Made by a program: the position numbers and the translations under genes. Below, piece by piece: positions 25,846 to 32,579 of a stretch of DNA of 42,428 bases; position 1 is the first letter of the stretch; every line of letters starts with the position of its first letter. This DNA comes from UBA10205 sp964373815 (GTDB lineage Archaea; Iainarchaeota; Iainarchaeia; Iainarchaeales; Iainarchaeaceae). Under the pieces are notes generated by a model. It had not been told where the DNA came from. It searched no databases and saw nothing but the letters and a program-made list of their open reading frames with translations. The stretch is taken from the NCBI GenBank assembly GCA_964373815.1, contig CAYJWI010000011.1:1-42428 (forward strand), given 5' to 3'.

Positions 25846-26124
25846 TTACCTTTTATAGTTGCCTCGGAAAACCGCTTTTCTACCCATAGCCACAAGCCCT
25901 TCTTTCTGCTTTCTTGTGAAGGTTTTTATCTCGAGCTCGCGGCGCATCGCTGCCTTGAGCGTGCCTTTCCTTTCAGAGTATGCGAGCCTTAGCGGCCTTC
26001 TTGCCCTCGTGTACTTCGCGCCCCTGCCTTCATTGTGCGCGGCGAGCCTCTTTTCAAGGTTGCGTGTGCAGCCGCAGTAAAAGCTTTTGTCGGAGCATTC
26101 TAGGAGATAGACGAAAAAACGCAT
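25846..26124 (-). CDS. GIY-YIG domain protein (UPF0213/YhbQ type)
   Basis: A 92-residue single-domain protein of the UPF0213 family: FVYLLECSDKSFYCGCTRNLEKRLAAHN, with the GIY-YIG pair represented by VYL and YCG, then GRGAKYTRARRPLRLAYSE and the conserved Glu in AMRRELEIK. Relatives have nuclease-like folds and sometimes weak DNase activity. Cys-Gly-Cys replaces the commoner T-G-I at the second motif. It lies 12 bp upstream of the methyltransferase gene on the same strand. Confidence 0.9.
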   Translation of the reverse strand: MRFFVYLLECSDKSFYCGCTRNLEKRLAAHNEGRGAKYTRARRPLRLAYSERKGTLKAAMRRELEIKTFTRKQKEGLVAMGRKAVFRGNYKR

Positions 26125-26158
26125 GGGCAGCCTTCACCTTTTGCCAGAAAATTTTAAA

Positions 26159-26381
26159 TCCCGCCTCCCGGATTTGCACCGGGGATCTTCCGGTAACCGC
26201 TCTCGCGATTGCGCCTTCCCGCACTGAATGCCCTGCACTCACGATGCGGAATCGGCGCTCTATGGTGTCGCCACCATCAACACCCGGTTTTCTTTTTTGA
26301 ACCCCGGGGCCTTTTTTCTTTTGTAAAAGAAAAAAGGGGCCGAACTACAGCCGGACGCATTAGCTACTATGCTAAGGCGGG
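26159..26381 (-). tRNA. tRNA-Tyr (GTA) with a 150-nt intron
   Basis: Exon 1 is 26381-26345 and exon 2 is 26194-26159. Together they form a 73-nt tRNA: acceptor CCCGCCT/AGGCGGG with C1-G72 typical of archaeal tRNA-Tyr, D arm GCAT-AGTAGCTA-ATGC, anticodon arm TCCGG-CTGTAGA-CCGGA (GTA), T arm CCCGG-TGCAAAT-CCGGG and discriminator A. The intron (26344-26195) sits between positions 37 and 38 and is unusually long and structured: a 13-bp T/A-rich hairpin with a 2-base loop, ATGGTG-GCGA-CACCAT with a GNRA tetraloop, and a long hairpin starting GCGCC and ending GGCGC. The D-loop lacks one G of the GG pair, and the T-loop has G at position 55. Confidence 0.85.
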
Positions 26382-26453
26382 GTTGCTAGAAATGTATGCA
26401 AGTATTGGGGCTTGATTTGTTTATAAATATTTTGAGTGCGAAAAGCCGGCCTT

Positions 26454-27311
26454 TTAGGCAAAAAATTTTTGCCCGGCCTTTTCCCATGTAACAGGCAGTA
26501 TGAACGAAATCCACGCCCCAGCAAGGAAGAACACTTCCGGGCCGAGTGCGTATTCTACCGCGGCATAGGTGAGCGCGCCGAGGATTGCGAACCCGATTAT
26601 CTCCTTTATCCAGAGCGCTTTTCCGGAAACCTTCTTCTGGTCTATTCCAAGCAGCTTTAGCGCAAACACCCCTGCAAAGTACCCCGCAAAGGAGCTGCCC
26701 GCGGCAAAGGGCCTGAAGAGGACGGAAATAACAATCGCGCAGAGTATCGCGGCCCCGAGGCCTGCTTCCTCCATAATCCTCTTCTTGTCGAACTTGACCG
26801 CTGAAAACTTTTCCTCCAAGTATTGCACAAGCCTTCCTATGAGATAGCCAAACATCGCCCCGACTATCACATCTCCAAGGTAATGTGCCCCGAGATAGAC
26901 GCGCGAGAGCATCACGAGCACGAGAAGGCAAAGCCCTATCACCCTCCAGTTCCTTTCAATGCCTTCCCAGTAAAAACCAAGGGCGGATGCGAACATGGTG
27001 GAGTGGCCGGATGGAAGGGTGAAAACAGAAAGCGGCTCCTCGACGAGCACCCGGAAATCCGTTGCGGGCGGCCTCACCCGCCCTGTGGCAAATTTGAGTA
27101 TGCTGACAACCGCCGCCGCAAAAAGTATTGTGCACGCGAGGAAGAAGGATTTCTTCTCCTCGCCCTTCCAGTAGAGGAACGCGGCGATGAAAAGCCAGAA
27201 GACCGGGTTTCCGAGGTGCGTGATTGCCATGAAGAACGTGTCAAGTGAAGTGGTCGAGAACGACTGCACGAAGTGGCCGAACGCTATTTCAGGCTGCAAG
27301 GGTTCGAACAT
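26454..27311 (-). CDS. PAP2-family membrane phosphatase with C-terminal membrane extension
   Basis: A 285-residue integral membrane protein. The three PAP2 motifs are clear: KFATGRVRP, PSGHST and SRVYLGAHYLGDVIVG, giving the phosphate-binding Arg/Lys and the two catalytic His. Such enzymes dephosphorylate lipid phosphates or polyprenyl diphosphates. After the ~180-residue catalytic part comes an extra region with four more membrane spans, not part of minimal PAP2. Recycling of the polyprenyl carrier made by the cis-prenyltransferase in this window is a reasonable guess. It lies 4 bp from the upstream unknown gene. Confidence 0.9.
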   Translation of the reverse strand: MFEPLQPEIAFGHFVQSFSTTSLDTFFMAITHLGNPVFWLFIAAFLYWKGEEKKSFFLACTILFAAAVVSILKFATGRVRPPATDFRVLVEEPLSVFTLPSGHSTMFASALGFYWEGIERNWRVIGLCLLVLVMLSRVYLGAHYLGDVIVGAMFGYLIGRLVQYLEEKFSAVKFDKKRIMEEAGLGAAILCAIVISVLFRPFAAGSSFAGYFAGVFALKLLGIDQKKVSGKALWIKEIIGFAILGALTYAAVEYALGPEVFFLAGAWISFILPVTWEKAGQKFFA

Positions 27312-27315
27312 TCAA

Positions 27316-27756
27316 TCACGTTTTTTTCTTCATTAGCCTTTTCATTCCCGGAATTTCCACTCCGGTATAATCCACCATTAGAGCGCACTCCTTTAGGCTC
27401 TTTCTCATCGCATACGCCTTGCAGAACTGCTCGACTTCCTTCTTTTCGCCTGTCTGCAGCCCCGTGAGCTCAACTATTTCCTTTATCACGGAGTTCACTT
27501 TCCTCGAAGCCACTTCTTCGATTGCCTTTGCCGTATCCTTCCTGCCAAGGCCTAGCCCTGCTATCGCAGCATCGACCTTGTCCAGCGCGACAATTTTGCG
27601 CAGGTTGGCCTCGATTTTTGAGTCAAGGCTTGTCCCGAGGCTTGCGAGGAACTCCATCACGGTGCGAGGGTCTGTCGCTGGCTCGATTTTGAGCTTTTTT
27701 ATGGAGACCCAGTCGTCGTAATTTGAAATGAATTGTATGTACTTTTCATCAGCCAA
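27316..27756 (-). CDS. uncharacterised archaeal protein, about 146 residues
   Basis: The sequence begins LADEKYIQFISNYDDWVSIKKLKI and is largely helical, with conserved-looking TDPRTVMEFLASLGTSLDSKIE and a C-terminal MVDYTGVEIPGMKRLMKKK. It loosely recalls the archaeal DUF2666 type, but I am not sure. I prefer the TTG at 27756, because GGAGG lies seven bases before it; an ATG seven codons further out (27777) is possible but would place that ribosome site inside the gene. It is probably co-transcribed with the PAP2 gene. Confidence 0.65.
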   Translation of the reverse strand: MADEKYIQFISNYDDWVSIKKLKIEPATDPRTVMEFLASLGTSLDSKIEANLRKIVALDKVDAAIAGLGLGRKDTAKAIEEVASRKVNSVIKEIVELTGLQTGEKKEVEQFCKAYAMRKSLKECALMVDYTGVEIPGMKRLMKKKT

Positions 27757-27923
27757 GCAAGCGCCTCCATATGCCATAATAATGGACGACGCCGTTGATT
27801 ATAATTATTGCGTTGGCGGCCAATGGCCCTGCGGGCAACAGCCTCCCCTAAAGCAACATTGCCGCTGGGGAGTGATGGCATAAAATGTTGTGCACCGGTT
27901 TGCAAAAGAAATTTGCCTAGGCT

Positions 27924-28046
27924 CTATCTTGCCGTTGTGTTGAAGTCGTATGCCCTGCTTCCTCCGGATACCCCGAAGGTTGCCGAGTTCTGGTAGCCGT
28001 TGAAGTCTCCTGAGAAGCATAGTTGGTTTGTGTCGTTTACTGCGAG
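27924..28046 (-). pseudogene. fragment of a possible surface-protein C-terminus
   Basis: A 40-residue open stretch between two stops reads like the end of a secreted beta protein: NDTNQLCFSGDFNGYQNS and ATFGVSGGSRAYDFNTTAR, then TAG. There is no start codon and the upstream frame is closed. The base composition and Gly/Asn/Thr-rich residues resemble the first gene of the window. It lies in the 335-bp gap upstream of the vapBC-like pair; nothing else is recognisable there. Confidence 0.4.
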
Positions 28047-28074
28047 TTAGGTAAAACCTTATTAACACTAACTG

Positions 28075-28088
28075 CACTATTAATAGTG
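28075..28088. promoter_or_regulatory. palindromic operator of the vapBC-like pair
   Basis: CACTATTAATAGTG is a perfect 14-bp palindrome overlapping the A/T-rich promoter area, 25 bp before the antitoxin ATG at 28113. The ribosome site GGAGGTG (28099-28105) follows. Antitoxins of this kind usually repress their own operon through such palindromes; that role is inferred. Confidence 0.6.
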
Positions 28089-28112
28089 TATGCACTTTGG
28101 AGGTGTTTTTTC

Positions 28113-28355
28113 ATGGGAAGCGCAACTCTGACTTTGGCGATTCCGGATAAACTCAAGAAAGAGATTTCCGAAATAAAAGGCGTGAATTGGAGTGAGGAAA
28201 CAAGGCAGTTTTTGGAGGAGAGGGTAAAGCGGCTCAAAATCCTCAAAAAGCTTGACGAGCTCACAAAGAACAGCGACCTCACTGAAGAAGATGCCATCGA
28301 GTTTGGCCGCAAGATAAATCAGGGCATTGCCAAGAGGCACGGATTGAAAGTCTGA
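28113..28355 (+). CDS. VapB-like antitoxin
   Basis: An 80-residue protein starting MGSATLTLAIPDKLKKE, with a short N-terminal beta-strand followed by helices as in ribbon-helix-helix/AbrB-like antitoxins. The later part is charged and helical (VNWSEETRQFLEERVKRLKIL), suited to wrapping a PIN toxin. The ATG at 28113 follows a strong GGAGGTG site; the frame extends to 28023 but that part is leader. The toxin starts 18 bp after its stop. Confidence 0.75.
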   Translation: MGSATLTLAIPDKLKKEISEIKGVNWSEETRQFLEERVKRLKILKKLDELTKNSDLTEEDAIEFGRKINQGIAKRHGLKV

Positions 28356-28373
28356 ATTGCAAAGTGGTTTTTC

Positions 28374-28796
28374 TTGACACTGCATGCCATTGTTATTGAC
28401 GCGAACATAGTGGTTTCTGCCTTGTTCAAGGACTCTTTTACAAGGAAATTTTTGCTGAAGGCGAAAAAACCAAAGTTGTTTGCCCCCGAATTCATAATGG
28501 AGGAACTATCAAAGTATTTGCCGGAGTTCTCCAAAAGAATGAAAGCCAGTGAAAGCGAATTAAGGGCGGGCTTGGAACAACTTTTCCTAGCATCCGAACT
28601 AAAAGTGGTTCCAAAACATGAATACTCCGAGTTCATGGCAAGGGCAGTGGAAATTTCTCCAGATGTTAAGGATGTGCAGTACTTTGCGTTAGCCCTCAAG
28701 CTCGGCTGCCCTGTCTGGTCACAGGACTCGGATTTCAAGAGGCAGTCCGTGGTTGAAGTGTTTTCCACGAAAGAACTATTCCAAAAACTTTCCTGA
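28374..28796 (+). CDS. PIN-domain toxin (VapC-like)
   Basis: A 140-residue PIN-domain protein. The conserved acidic residues are visible: VIDANIVVSALF (first Asp), PEFIMEELSKY (Glu), and DVKDVQYFALALKLGCPVWSQDSDF (two Asp), the usual Mg2+-binding quartet. VapC toxins cleave specific RNAs, often tRNA or rRNA. The gene starts with TTG at 28374 (MTLHAIVIDAN) and directly follows the antitoxin. Two palindromic repeats follow its stop within 10 bp. Confidence 0.85.
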   Translation: MTLHAIVIDANIVVSALFKDSFTRKFLLKAKKPKLFAPEFIMEELSKYLPEFSKRMKASESELRAGLEQLFLASELKVVPKHEYSEFMARAVEISPDVKDVQYFALALKLGCPVWSQDSDFKRQSVVEVFSTKELFQKLS

Positions 28797-28804
28797 TTGT
28801 TCGT

Positions 28805-28941
28805 CCCCAACAGTTTGCGGCTGTTGGGTGCGAAGGGCCCTGTTCCGCAGAGGGCCATGCTTCGCATTCAAGCAGCAGTTTGCGGCTGTTGGGTACGGAA
28901 GTCCATGCTGTGCATGGACTGTGCTTCGCATTCAAGCAGCA
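28805..28941. repeat. interspersed double-hairpin repeat, copies 2 and 3 in tandem
   Basis: Two direct copies begin at 28811 and 28876, 65 bp apart, each with CAGTTTGCGGCTGTTGGGT and TTCGCATTCAAGCAG at its end. Copy 2 has an 8-bp first stem (CCCAACAG/CTGTTGGG) and second stem GGCCCT/AGGGCC; copy 3 has AGTCCATGC-TGT-GCATGGACT. Outer bases TGCGAAG/CTTCGCA pair as well. The second stem differs in sequence between copies but keeps pairing, so structure is conserved. A partial CAGTTTCGC follows. Confidence 0.9.
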
Positions 28942-28978
28942 GTTTCGCTTGGGCTTTCGCTTGGGCTCAACTGCACGA

Positions 28979-29071
28979 AGCCTCCAGTGGGGTTCGAACC
29001 CACGACCTGCGGTTCGTTTGCCCTTTCTGCAGGATTACAAAACCGCCGCTCTACCGCTGAGCCATGGAGGC
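28979..29071 (-). tRNA. tRNA-Thr (TGT) with a 21-nt intron
   Basis: Exon 1 is 29071-29036 and exon 2 is 29014-28979; the intron occupies 29035-29015, at 37/38. Mature arms: acceptor GCCTCCA/TGGAGGC, D arm GCTCAGCGGTAGAGC, anticodon arm GCGGT-TTTGTAA-ACCGC (anticodon TGT) and T arm GTGGG-TTCGAAC-CCCAC. No CCA is encoded. Confidence 0.92.
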
Positions 29072-29183
29072 GCCTTTTCTTTCATAAAAAGGTAGGCTTT
29101 GGGTTAAAAAACTTGGCTAAAGGCTCGCCGCGAACCCCTCTTTTTTTTGAATGTTTAAAACACCTATCCTGCACTTTAGTTGC

Positions 29184-29837
29184 ATGCAGCCGCAGGTTTT
29201 CGACTTCAAGTGCCAGCGCTGCGGCGAGTGCTGCAAACGCTATTACATTATTTCCCTTCCGCATGAGGTGGAAAAGCAGGCAACCTTCAAGGGCCTTCCG
29301 CGAGAAGAGTTCATAGAAAAGCACATGCAGCTCTTCCTGCAGCTTTTCCCGGCAGAGCACAGCGAGGGCAAGATACAGGTGAGCAGCAGCCTTGTGCCGA
29401 AAAAATTCCTCGGGAAAATCGAGGGCGAGCTCTCCGGCCTCCCCGATTTTTTCATTGCGCTGCCTTTGCTCGTGTTCAAGCGAAGGGAAGGCGGCGAGTG
29501 CACTTTTTACGATTCGAACTCCGGCTGCACAATTTATCCTGCGAGGCCCGCAGAGTGCAGGCTCTTCCCGTTCATTTCGGACAAGAAGGCGCAGAACTAT
29601 GCAGAGCTCTACCCTTTCTGCCACGGCCTCAAGGCCAGGGACGACAAGGCATCCTACCTTGACCTGAGCTTTATCCACTTCAGGCAAGTGGCTGAATACT
29701 TCGGCACCGTGAAGGAAAAAGGTTTTGGCGCGGTGTGGAAAAAATGGCCGCAAGAAGGCATATGCCTCTTCAAGGACAAGCTCCTCGGCCCCATAAATGA
29801 ACAGGAGTTTTTCCAGGCCATCGCCCCTTACAAATAA
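29184..29837 (+). CDS. YkgJ-family cysteine-cluster protein
   Basis: A protein of about 217 residues. The N-terminal CQRCGECCKRYYI is the YkgJ/CxxCxxCC signature, with later Cys in GECTFYD, GCTIYPARPAECRLFPF and FCHGL completing a putative metal (Fe-S or Zn) cluster. The family is widespread and of uncertain function. I use the ATG at 29184 (MQPQVFDFKC), which places the cluster at the N-terminus; the frame opens at 29151. No operon partner is evident. Confidence 0.85.
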   Translation: MQPQVFDFKCQRCGECCKRYYIISLPHEVEKQATFKGLPREEFIEKHMQLFLQLFPAEHSEGKIQVSSSLVPKKFLGKIEGELSGLPDFFIALPLLVFKRREGGECTFYDSNSGCTIYPARPAECRLFPFISDKKAQNYAELYPFCHGLKARDDKASYLDLSFIHFRQVAEYFGTVKEKGFGAVWKKWPQEGICLFKDKLLGPINEQEFFQAIAPYK

Positions 29838-29950
29838 GCCTGCTTATAAAACTTGGTTGAAGTTTCGGCTTCGTGCATGTTTGCAGGCTTGCGCAAAGCC
29901 CTGCAAATGAAAAAGCCTAAATACTTCTTTCCACCAAGGTTCCCTTTGCA

Positions 29951-30343
29951 ATGGCTGATGTTGTTTTCGATTCAGGGCTGGAGGTTTTCAGGCTCGCCGT
30001 GAGCCTTCTCATTTACGGCGCAATCGCAATCAACATCATCAGCCGCAAGGACTTAGAGAAACTCTATTTCCTCTTCATGCTCGCTGGGTACTATTATGTT
30101 TCAACCGTGGTAAACGATTTCTTCCTCGCGACGACTTTCATCACGATGTGGTTCATTGTGGTGGGAGTGGACTTCTTTGTCCCGAAATACGTTTTGATAG
30201 CGATGCTCGCCCTGCTGCTTTTCCTCGATTACGCGAACCCGCTCTTCTTTTTCATAGCGATAATCCTCTATGTTGTGACCACCACGAATTTCATTTTTTC
30301 GAGCTTCAGGCTCCTTGCCGCAAAGAAGGGGAAAGCCGCGTGA
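29951..30343 (+). CDS. small membrane protein of unknown family, 130 residues
   Basis: About four hydrophobic spans: around LEVFRLAVSLLIYGAIAI, LYFLFMLAGYYYVSTVV, FITMWFIVVGVDFFV and VLIAMLALLLFLDY, with a further span and a basic tail. Aromatic content is high. It stands alone before tRNA-Glu, 500 bp upstream of the operon of tiny membrane proteins, and is not obviously homologous to them. No family recognised. Confidence 0.7.
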   Translation: MADVVFDSGLEVFRLAVSLLIYGAIAINIISRKDLEKLYFLFMLAGYYYVSTVVNDFFLATTFITMWFIVVGVDFFVPKYVLIAMLALLLFLDYANPLFFFIAIILYVVTTTNFIFSSFRLLAAKKGKAA

Positions 30344-30516
30344 AAACACCGGTTTTGGCTTTTTTGGCAAAGAAACCAAACTCTTCGGCTTTTTGGCCAG
30401 ATTTTCCTTTCTGCAAATCTTTTTATGGCTTGTGAAGCCTTCTTCTTTAGATTCCGATTTGTGTAAAGCCATTGCCCTTGCAGAAGGACATATTGCTTCC
30501 AAACCCCGGAACCATT

Positions 30517-30591
30517 GCCCCGGTCATCTAGCCCGGTCAAGGATGATACCCTCTCACGGTATAAACACGGGTTCAAATCCCGTCCGGGGCA
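30517..30591 (+). tRNA. tRNA-Glu (CTC)
   Basis: Acceptor GCCCCGG/CCGGGGC, D arm starting ATCTAGCCCGG, anticodon arm ATACC-CTCTCAC-GGTAT (anticodon CTC) and T arm ACGGG-TTCAAAT-CCCGT. Discriminator A, no encoded CCA, no intron. Confidence 0.95.
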
Positions 30592-30796
30592 CTTAACCAT
30601 TTCAAAACCCGTTGCTGGGGCGCTTTTCTGGCTATAAACCATATGAAAAACCCGCTTTGCAGGCAAAGCGCTCGAATATGCGGGGCTTATTTATGGAAAT
30701 ATTGCTGTTTTACTCCTCCCCGCAGCCGAAATTGCAGTTTATTCCATTCCCGCAACCGAAAACCCCATACAGTAACTCTCTCTAGTGAAAAGATTA

Positions 30797-30807
30797 CTTA
30801 ATATATT
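30797..30807 (+). promoter_or_regulatory. promoter of the four-gene membrane operon
   Basis: CTTAATATATT is a good archaeal TATA box with purine-rich GAAAAGATTA before it. The ribosome site AGAGG (30829-30833) is seven bases before the ATG at 30841. An 8-bp hairpin CGCTTTGC-AG-GCAAAGCG upstream (about 30652-30669) may terminate the tRNA-Glu transcript. The rest of the 249-bp gap shows nothing else. Confidence 0.6.
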
Positions 30808-30840
30808 CCTTTTAGCGCTATAATATACAGAGGCAGAAGA

Positions 30841-31203
30841 ATGGTCATTTTCCAGGCGATACACGCCTTGCTGAACCTAGACATCGGCTTTTTCATAGAT
30901 GTCATCATGGGCAACGTAATCTGGGTGTTCGGCTTCTACGTCCTCGCTTACGCATTTTTCCACGGCAAGAACACTACCCTCAATTTCGTGCTCTTTTCAA
31001 TCTATCTCTGGGCGTTCCTTTCGTTTGTGGGGTTGTGGAACTTCGCCACCGCAGGCGTCGACCTTTTCCTCTTCTTCATTTTCGAAGTCATAGCGTTCCA
31101 CTTTATCAACGAGACAAAGTTTTTCGGAAAGCACAACATGATGGTGCAGGTCGTGGCGGTCTACATCCTGCTCATCTGGTTCACTTTCTTTTTGAGGGGA
31201 TGA
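30841..31203 (+). CDS. tiny membrane protein 1 of a four-gene operon (4 spans)
   Basis: A 120-residue protein with about four membrane spans and very high Phe/Trp/Tyr content. The first span DVIMGNVIWVFGFYVLAY is homologous to the third gene's DVIMNNLFWVFGFFAAGY, and both are preceded by ALLxL/ALVSL and followed by a short charged loop (HGKN/NGKT). The two proteins are paralogues along most of their length. No known family was recognised. It begins the operon after a clear TATA box and ribosome site. Confidence 0.85.
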   Translation: MVIFQAIHALLNLDIGFFIDVIMGNVIWVFGFYVLAYAFFHGKNTTLNFVLFSIYLWAFLSFVGLWNFATAGVDLFLFFIFEVIAFHFINETKFFGKHNMMVQVVAVYILLIWFTFFLRG

Positions 31204-31204
31204 A

Positions 31205-31393
31205 ATGGGGCACTTCGCACTCATTGTAAAGGGGCTCTACTACGGGCTTGTGTTTTACATAGTGCTCACAATAATGGAATGGTTCTTGCCGGGCACGCTT
31301 GCAACCGAAACAGGCTACAGCGTGCTGGGCGCGGTTTCCATTTTCGGGCTCATGGTGCTCGAATCATTCTTCAGCTTCGGGGAGGGGAGCTAA
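31205..31393 (+). CDS. tiny membrane protein 2 (2 spans)
   Basis: A 62-residue protein with two spans (LIVKGLYYGLVFYIVLTI and YSVLGAVSIFGLMVLES), starting one base after the stop of the first gene. Its first span fits the same pattern as genes 1, 3 and 4: small residue, aromatic pair, Phe, later Tyr. The tail FFSFGEGS is short and polar. It occurs in a long-short-long-short gene order, as expected for a duplicated two-gene unit. Confidence 0.8.
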   Translation: MGHFALIVKGLYYGLVFYIVLTIMEWFLPGTLATETGYSVLGAVSIFGLMVLESFFSFGEGS

Positions 31394-31394
31394 A

Positions 31395-31754
31395 ATGGCA
31401 TTCATTGAAATCCTCCAGGCGCTGGTAAGCCTGAACTTCGCCCTGATAGTTGATGTCATCATGAACAACCTGTTCTGGGTTTTCGGCTTTTTCGCGGCGG
31501 GGTATTTCTTCTCGAACGGCAAGACCCCCACAATCAGCGGGATAATTTACGCATCAATGGTGCTTGTCTCGATTGACGTGTTCAATCTCCAGCACTTCAC
31601 GATTTACACAGCCTTCGGCCTCGGCGTGCTCTACCTGCTGAGGGTCCCGCTGCTGCTCTTCCTCGAAAAGACCAAAGGCGGCGCCCAGTACCTCACGCTC
31701 GCATGGCTCTTGAGCTGGTACGTTGTCTTTGCGCTGGTCGCGTTCACGGTGTAA
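31395..31754 (+). CDS. tiny membrane protein 3, paralogue of protein 1 (4 spans)
   Basis: A 119-residue protein, start ATG at 31395 (MAFIEILQALVSLNFALIV), one base after the stop of gene 2. It aligns with protein 1 over the first span and loop (VDVIMNNLFWVFGFFAAGYFFSNGK). The later spans follow the same layout and end in a hydrophobic C-terminus without basic tail. A shadow frame from 31299 is longer but lies mostly in gene 2. Function unknown. Confidence 0.85.
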   Translation: MAFIEILQALVSLNFALIVDVIMNNLFWVFGFFAAGYFFSNGKTPTISGIIYASMVLVSIDVFNLQHFTIYTAFGLGVLYLLRVPLLLFLEKTKGGAQYLTLAWLLSWYVVFALVAFTV

Positions 31755-31757
31755 GGT

Positions 31758-31940
31758 ATGTGGCTCAAAATCGCGGTAAACAGCATCTTCTGGAGTTTCA
31801 TGATCCTAATTTTCTATTACGCATTGGACGTGCTGACAAACGTCGACTTCGCCCTCAAGCTCTACTCGCCCGGCGGCTTTCTCATCCTCTACATCGCGAC
31901 GTTTGTCTACCTGACAAACCTTTACTACAAGCCGAAGTGA
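31758..31940 (+). CDS. tiny membrane protein 4 (2 spans)
   Basis: A 60-residue protein: MWLKIAVNSIFWSFMILIFYYAL as the first span, then FALKLYSPGG and a second span FLILYIATFVYLTNLYY, ending KPK. NSIFWSF corresponds to NNLFWVF of protein 3, so it shares the repeated first span. It starts three bases after gene 3's stop and ends the operon. Confidence 0.8.
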   Translation: MWLKIAVNSIFWSFMILIFYYALDVLTNVDFALKLYSPGGFLILYIATFVYLTNLYYKPK

Positions 31941-32014
31941 ATTGAAAAAGGAGACAGCCATCAGGCTGGGATTGGCTTGGGTGGTTTATTCAAAAAAATG
32001 AAATGCCTAGGGCG

Positions 32015-32167
32015 TTAGGCGTCCGCCCCTTCTTTTATCGTGTCAAACGCGTGCCACATTATGCAAAGAACACAGAGGGGGCTATAATCTTTGCATCTTT
32101 TGCCGTAATTTTTGGTAATGTAGGTTTTGAGGTCGTTGATGAGCTTTCGGCCTTTTTTGTCAGCCAT
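32015..32167 (-). CDS. 50-residue protein paired with the UPF0175 gene
   Basis: ATG at 32167 to TAA at 32015. The sequence is MADKKGRKLINDLKTYITKN, then YGKRCKDYSPLCVLCIMWHA and a short acidic tail, with three Cys and a His (RC, CVLC, WH) that could bind a metal. AGAGGGG lies a few bases before the ATG, and the start is 8 bp after the UPF0175 stop, so the pair is translationally linked. Its composition and clean start and stop support a real gene. I recognise no family; a toxin or accessory role is inferred from position. Confidence 0.65.
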   Translation of the reverse strand: MADKKGRKLINDLKTYITKNYGKRCKDYSPLCVLCIMWHAFDTIKEGADA

Positions 32168-32175
32168 TTCCCCTC

Positions 32176-32490
32176 TCACTTCCACGCCTTTTTCAGGTTT
32201 TTGAGCCCTTCACTGAACTCTTCTTCGCTTAACGGGCTCGATATATTTCTTCCCTTCAATTCCTCCATCATTTCCCAAAGGCTTATCCCGGCTTTTTCCG
32301 CAGCCCCGCCTAAACCAATTTTTCCTTTTTGGTACTGTTCCACTGCCTTTTCCAGCCTGTATTGCTTTGCGCCCATAGAAAATATTTTTTTGAGCGCCGC
32401 TGTCCTGTCAGTTTTTTCTTCTATGGCCACTTCTTCTATGAATTTAGTGTCTTTTGTTTCAAATCTCGCCGAAACCATTTCCGTGCCCAT
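32176..32490 (-). CDS. UPF0175-family antitoxin-like protein
   Basis: A 104-residue protein. The N-terminal part (VSARFETKDTKFIEEVAIEE, then DRTAALKKIFSMGAKQYRLEKA) is ribbon-helix-helix-like, and GKIGLGGAAEKAGISLWEMMEEL is the UPF0175 signature, as in putative antitoxins usually paired with a PIN/DUF3368 toxin. Here the downstream partner is a 50-residue Cys-containing protein instead. A ribosome site is not obvious at 32490. Confidence 0.8.
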   Translation of the reverse strand: MGTEMVSARFETKDTKFIEEVAIEEKTDRTAALKKIFSMGAKQYRLEKAVEQYQKGKIGLGGAAEKAGISLWEMMEELKGRNISSPLSEEEFSEGLKNLKKAWK

Positions 32491-32579
32491 TTTTTCCCCC
32501 CTTCACTTTTTCAATTTCATTGAATGCTTTAAGGATAAAACCAATTTTGTATCTCCCTTCAACTTGCACTATTTTTAAG

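Noticed and set aside
28805..28941. CRISPR array
   Set aside because: Only two direct copies, repeat longer than spacer, palindromic layout and no cas genes.
30700..30775. Minus-strand peptide with CGCGNG-like Cys/Gly pattern before the membrane operon
   Set aside because: Only about 23 codons between stops and no start codon; likely noise or a tiny remnant.
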